From an uncultured Clostridium sp. (GTDB lineage: Bacteria; Bacillota; Clostridia; Lachnospirales; Lachnospiraceae): a stretch of 15,867 nucleotides of DNA. Positions 14,462 to 15,867 of this stretch are shown here, in pieces (positions within the stretch are counted from its first letter, which is position 1; each line of letters begins with the position of its first letter). The stretch is taken from assembly GCA_900541315.1 (NCBI GenBank), contig UQJF01000070.1:1-15867 (forward strand), written 5' to 3'. A program made the translations under genes and the position numbers. The notes beneath the pieces were generated by a model. The model saw only the letters and a list, made by a program, of their open reading frames with translations, made no database searches and had not been told where the DNA came from.

Positions 14462-15523
14462 TTATTCTTCGATCAAAACAACTGGCTTGATAAGTTCAGC
14501 TGGCTTGTCTCTCATAAGGAACAGTGCTTCTTCCAGGTGATCCCAGCCTTTGAATACGTGAGTGCTTAATGGGGAAACATCCAGTTTCCCAGCAGATACT
14601 AAAGCTCCCAGTTTTTCCATACGTAAACGTCCGCCTGGCATTAAACCACCATTGATCTGCTTATGGCCCATACCTACGCCCCATTCAGTACGTGGGATAT
14701 CAATGGTATCACCGGAGCCGAGGTAGTTTACATTACCGATCTTGCCGCCTGGCTTTAAGCACTTAACTGCTTCCGCAAAGGTTTCAACACCACCGCCGGC
14801 GATCACAACCTTATCAACGCCCTTGCCGTCTGTCATATCCATAACCTGTTTCCAGATCGGGCCATTTTTGTAGCTTATGAAATCAGTAGCACCGTACTTC
14901 TTTGCAGCTTCTACGCAGACAGGACGGGTTCCTACTGCGATGATGCGGGAAGCACCGCGCATGTTGGTTCCTGCTACTGACATAAGTCCTACAGGTCCGA
15001 TACCAACTACCAGTACAGTATCACCAAACTGGACATCTGCTAACTCAACGCCGTGGAAGCCGGTAGGAACCATATCAGACAGCATACATGCATCGGTTGG
15101 GCTGATATTGGATGGCAGCAGTGCCAGGTTTCCGTCTGCATCATTTACATGGAAATATTCAGAGAATACGCCGTCTTTGAAGTTGGAGAATTTCCAGCCT
15201 GCTAACATGCCGCCTGAGTGCATGGAGTAGCCGGCCTGAGCCTCTAAGGAGTTCCAGTCAGGAGTGATAGCAGGAACTAATACACGGTCGCCAGGCTTAA
15301 AATCCTTTACCATAGAACCAACTTCAACAACTTCTGCACAGCACTCGTGCCCTAAGATCATGTTGTGACGGTCGCCGATAGCGCCTTCCCAGAGAGTGTG
15401 CACATCGGAGGTGCAGATGGCAACTGCTAATGGCTTACAGATGGCATCCATTGGTCCACATGCAGGACGATCTTTCTCGATCCATCCAGATTCTCCGATT
15501 TTTAACATTGCATAACCCTTCAT
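14462..15523 (-). CDS. adh: NADP-dependent Zn secondary-alcohol (isopropanol) dehydrogenase
   Basis: Interconverts secondary alcohols and ketones (for example isopropanol/acetone) using NADP(H); cytoplasmic tetramer in this family. 353 aa against 351 for the C. beijerinckii enzyme, with the same segments throughout (TSDVHT, NMILGHE, VPAITPDWNSLEAQAGY, LAGWKFSNFKDGVF, EYFHVNDADGN). The catalytic Zn ligands C37, H59, E60 and D150 sit at exactly the family positions. The Rossmann glycines are GIGPVG (174-179). G198, R200 and Y218, which confer NADP preference, are kept, with T199 for Ser. The ATG at 15523 has AAAGGAG (15540-15534) ten bases upstream, and a good promoter precedes it. Probably a single-gene unit closed by a hairpin. 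Confidence 0.94.
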   Translation of the reverse strand: MKGYAMLKIGESGWIEKDRPACGPMDAICKPLAVAICTSDVHTLWEGAIGDRHNMILGHECCAEVVEVGSMVKDFKPGDRVLVPAITPDWNSLEAQAGYSMHSGGMLAGWKFSNFKDGVFSEYFHVNDADGNLALLPSNISPTDACMLSDMVPTGFHGVELADVQFGDTVLVVGIGPVGLMSVAGTNMRGASRIIAVGTRPVCVEAAKKYGATDFISYKNGPIWKQVMDMTDGKGVDKVVIAGGGVETFAEAVKCLKPGGKIGNVNYLGSGDTIDIPRTEWGVGMGHKQINGGLMPGGRLRMEKLGALVSAGKLDVSPLSTHVFKGWDHLEEALFLMRDKPAELIKPVVLIEE

Positions 15524-15594
15524 AAATAATGTTCTCCTTTCAGTGATGCGTTATATAGTTTTGTTTGTTAAAAAAATATCATCTGATAGTTAAA

Positions 15595-15623
15595 AATATA
15601 TCACTAAAAGGTCATAAAATCAA
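15595..15623 (-). promoter_or_regulatory. Sigma-A promoter of the alcohol dehydrogenase gene
   Basis: On the - strand TTGATT (15623-15618) and TATATT (15600-15595) are separated by exactly 17 bp, leaving a leader of about 65 nt. An inverted repeat TATCA/TGATA (15576-15587) covers the predicted start region. Rex-like half sites TTCACAA (15644-15650) and TTGTTAA (15565-15571) flank the promoter. The remainder of the 200-bp gap to the aldolase tail holds no other clear feature. Confidence 0.7.
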
Positions 15624-15723
15624 TGGATACTTTATAGGCATATTTCACAATGTTTCAGGCACCTTTTTAGAACAAATGCCAGAAAAGTTATTAAAAGGTA
15701 TCTTTAAAGCAGATAAGGGATCG

Positions 15724-15817
15724 TCAGTAAAGGTCATGAAACAATTTTAAAGCAGAAGAGATACCAATGCCAAAACGGTCACATCCGGCTTTTTCCATAG
15801 CACGGATGGTCTCTAAG
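15724..15817 (-). CDS. C-terminal fragment of a TIM-barrel aldolase, probably deoxyribose-phosphate aldolase (DeoC)-like
   Basis: Only the last 30 codons lie in the insert; the gene enters from the right adapter junction and ends at TGA (15724-15726). The visible peptide, LETIRAMEKAGCDRFGIG followed by ISSALKLFHDLY, resembles the end of DeoC-type aldolases (the "SGGIR...AMIEAGADRIGTSS" phosphate-binding region). DeoC splits deoxyribose-5-phosphate into glyceraldehyde-3-phosphate and acetaldehyde. Other phosphate-binding TIM barrels have similar tails, so the exact enzyme is uncertain. It is truncated by the library end, not by biology. It lies upstream of, and in the same direction as, the alcohol dehydrogenase, but that gene has its own promoter. 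Confidence 0.5.
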
Positions 15818-15867
15818 CTGTCTCTTATACACATCTCCGAGCCCACGAGACGGAGCTACATCTCGTA
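15818..15867. other. Nextera sequencing adapter (technical), inverted copy
   Basis: The reverse complement of the left-end sequence: Tn5 mosaic end (15818-15836), read-2 adapter, the same 8-nt index and P7 tail. Genomic DNA ends at 15817. Confidence 0.97.

Noticed and set aside
15565..15750. 61-aa + strand reading frame starting with TTG
   Set aside because: No ribosome binding site, it covers the well-formed - strand promoter and overlaps the aldolase 3' end, and its product is not recognisable.
1..15867. Terminal inverted repeats suggesting a large composite transposon
   Set aside because: The repeats are synthetic Nextera adapter with an index and the hyperactive Tn5 mosaic end; no transposase is encoded.

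Overview
The window is one 15.8 kb stretch of moderate-GC Firmicutes DNA. Strong GGAGG-type ribosome binding sites, tightly packed operons, classic hairpin/T-run terminators, a YesN/YesM-type two-component pair and an alcohol dehydrogenase almost collinear with the Clostridium beijerinckii isopropanol enzyme all point to Clostridia. Lachnospiraceae, probably a gut anaerobe, is the best guess; this is inference, no marker gene is present. Both ends (1-49 and 15818-15867) are Illumina Nextera index-adapter sequence in inverted orientation, not genome, so the first and last genes are cut by library construction.

Left end, + strand (52-783): a cobalamin-ring gene (cbiC, precorrin-8X methylmutase), 5'-truncated or N-terminally extended.

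Centre, + strand (826-10273): a sugar sensing and uptake locus. It runs: AraC-type response regulator, dCache/HAMP/His_kinase sensor kinase, two membrane-anchored periplasmic-binding-protein-like proteins without lipobox, then a galactose/glucose ABC importer: lipoprotein MglB, double ATPase MglA, permease MglC. The first four genes overlap or nearly abut. mglB has its own likely promoter, and an intrinsic terminator between mglB and mglA would favour excess binding protein. The layout resembles the XylFII-LytS-YesN xylose-sensing system of clostridia, but with two anchored binding proteins. One of them keeps nearly all ligand and calcium residues of the galactose/glucose-binding protein; the other has lost the recognisable ones. 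This is the most interesting part of the window.

Right part, mixed housekeeping and accessory genes: a CYTH-domain protein (-), divergent from a DJ-1/PfpI protein (+) with a hairpin and possible tiny upstream ORF in its leader; a C-terminal relic of an iron-containing alcohol dehydrogenase lying between two similar terminators; a neurotransmitter:sodium symporter (-); a COG0523/CobW-type metal-chaperone GTPase (-); an NADP-dependent Zn secondary alcohol dehydrogenase (-) with a good sigma-A promoter; and the last 30 codons of a probable DeoC-like aldolase (-). No tRNA, rRNA, CRISPR array, IS element or prophage gene was seen.
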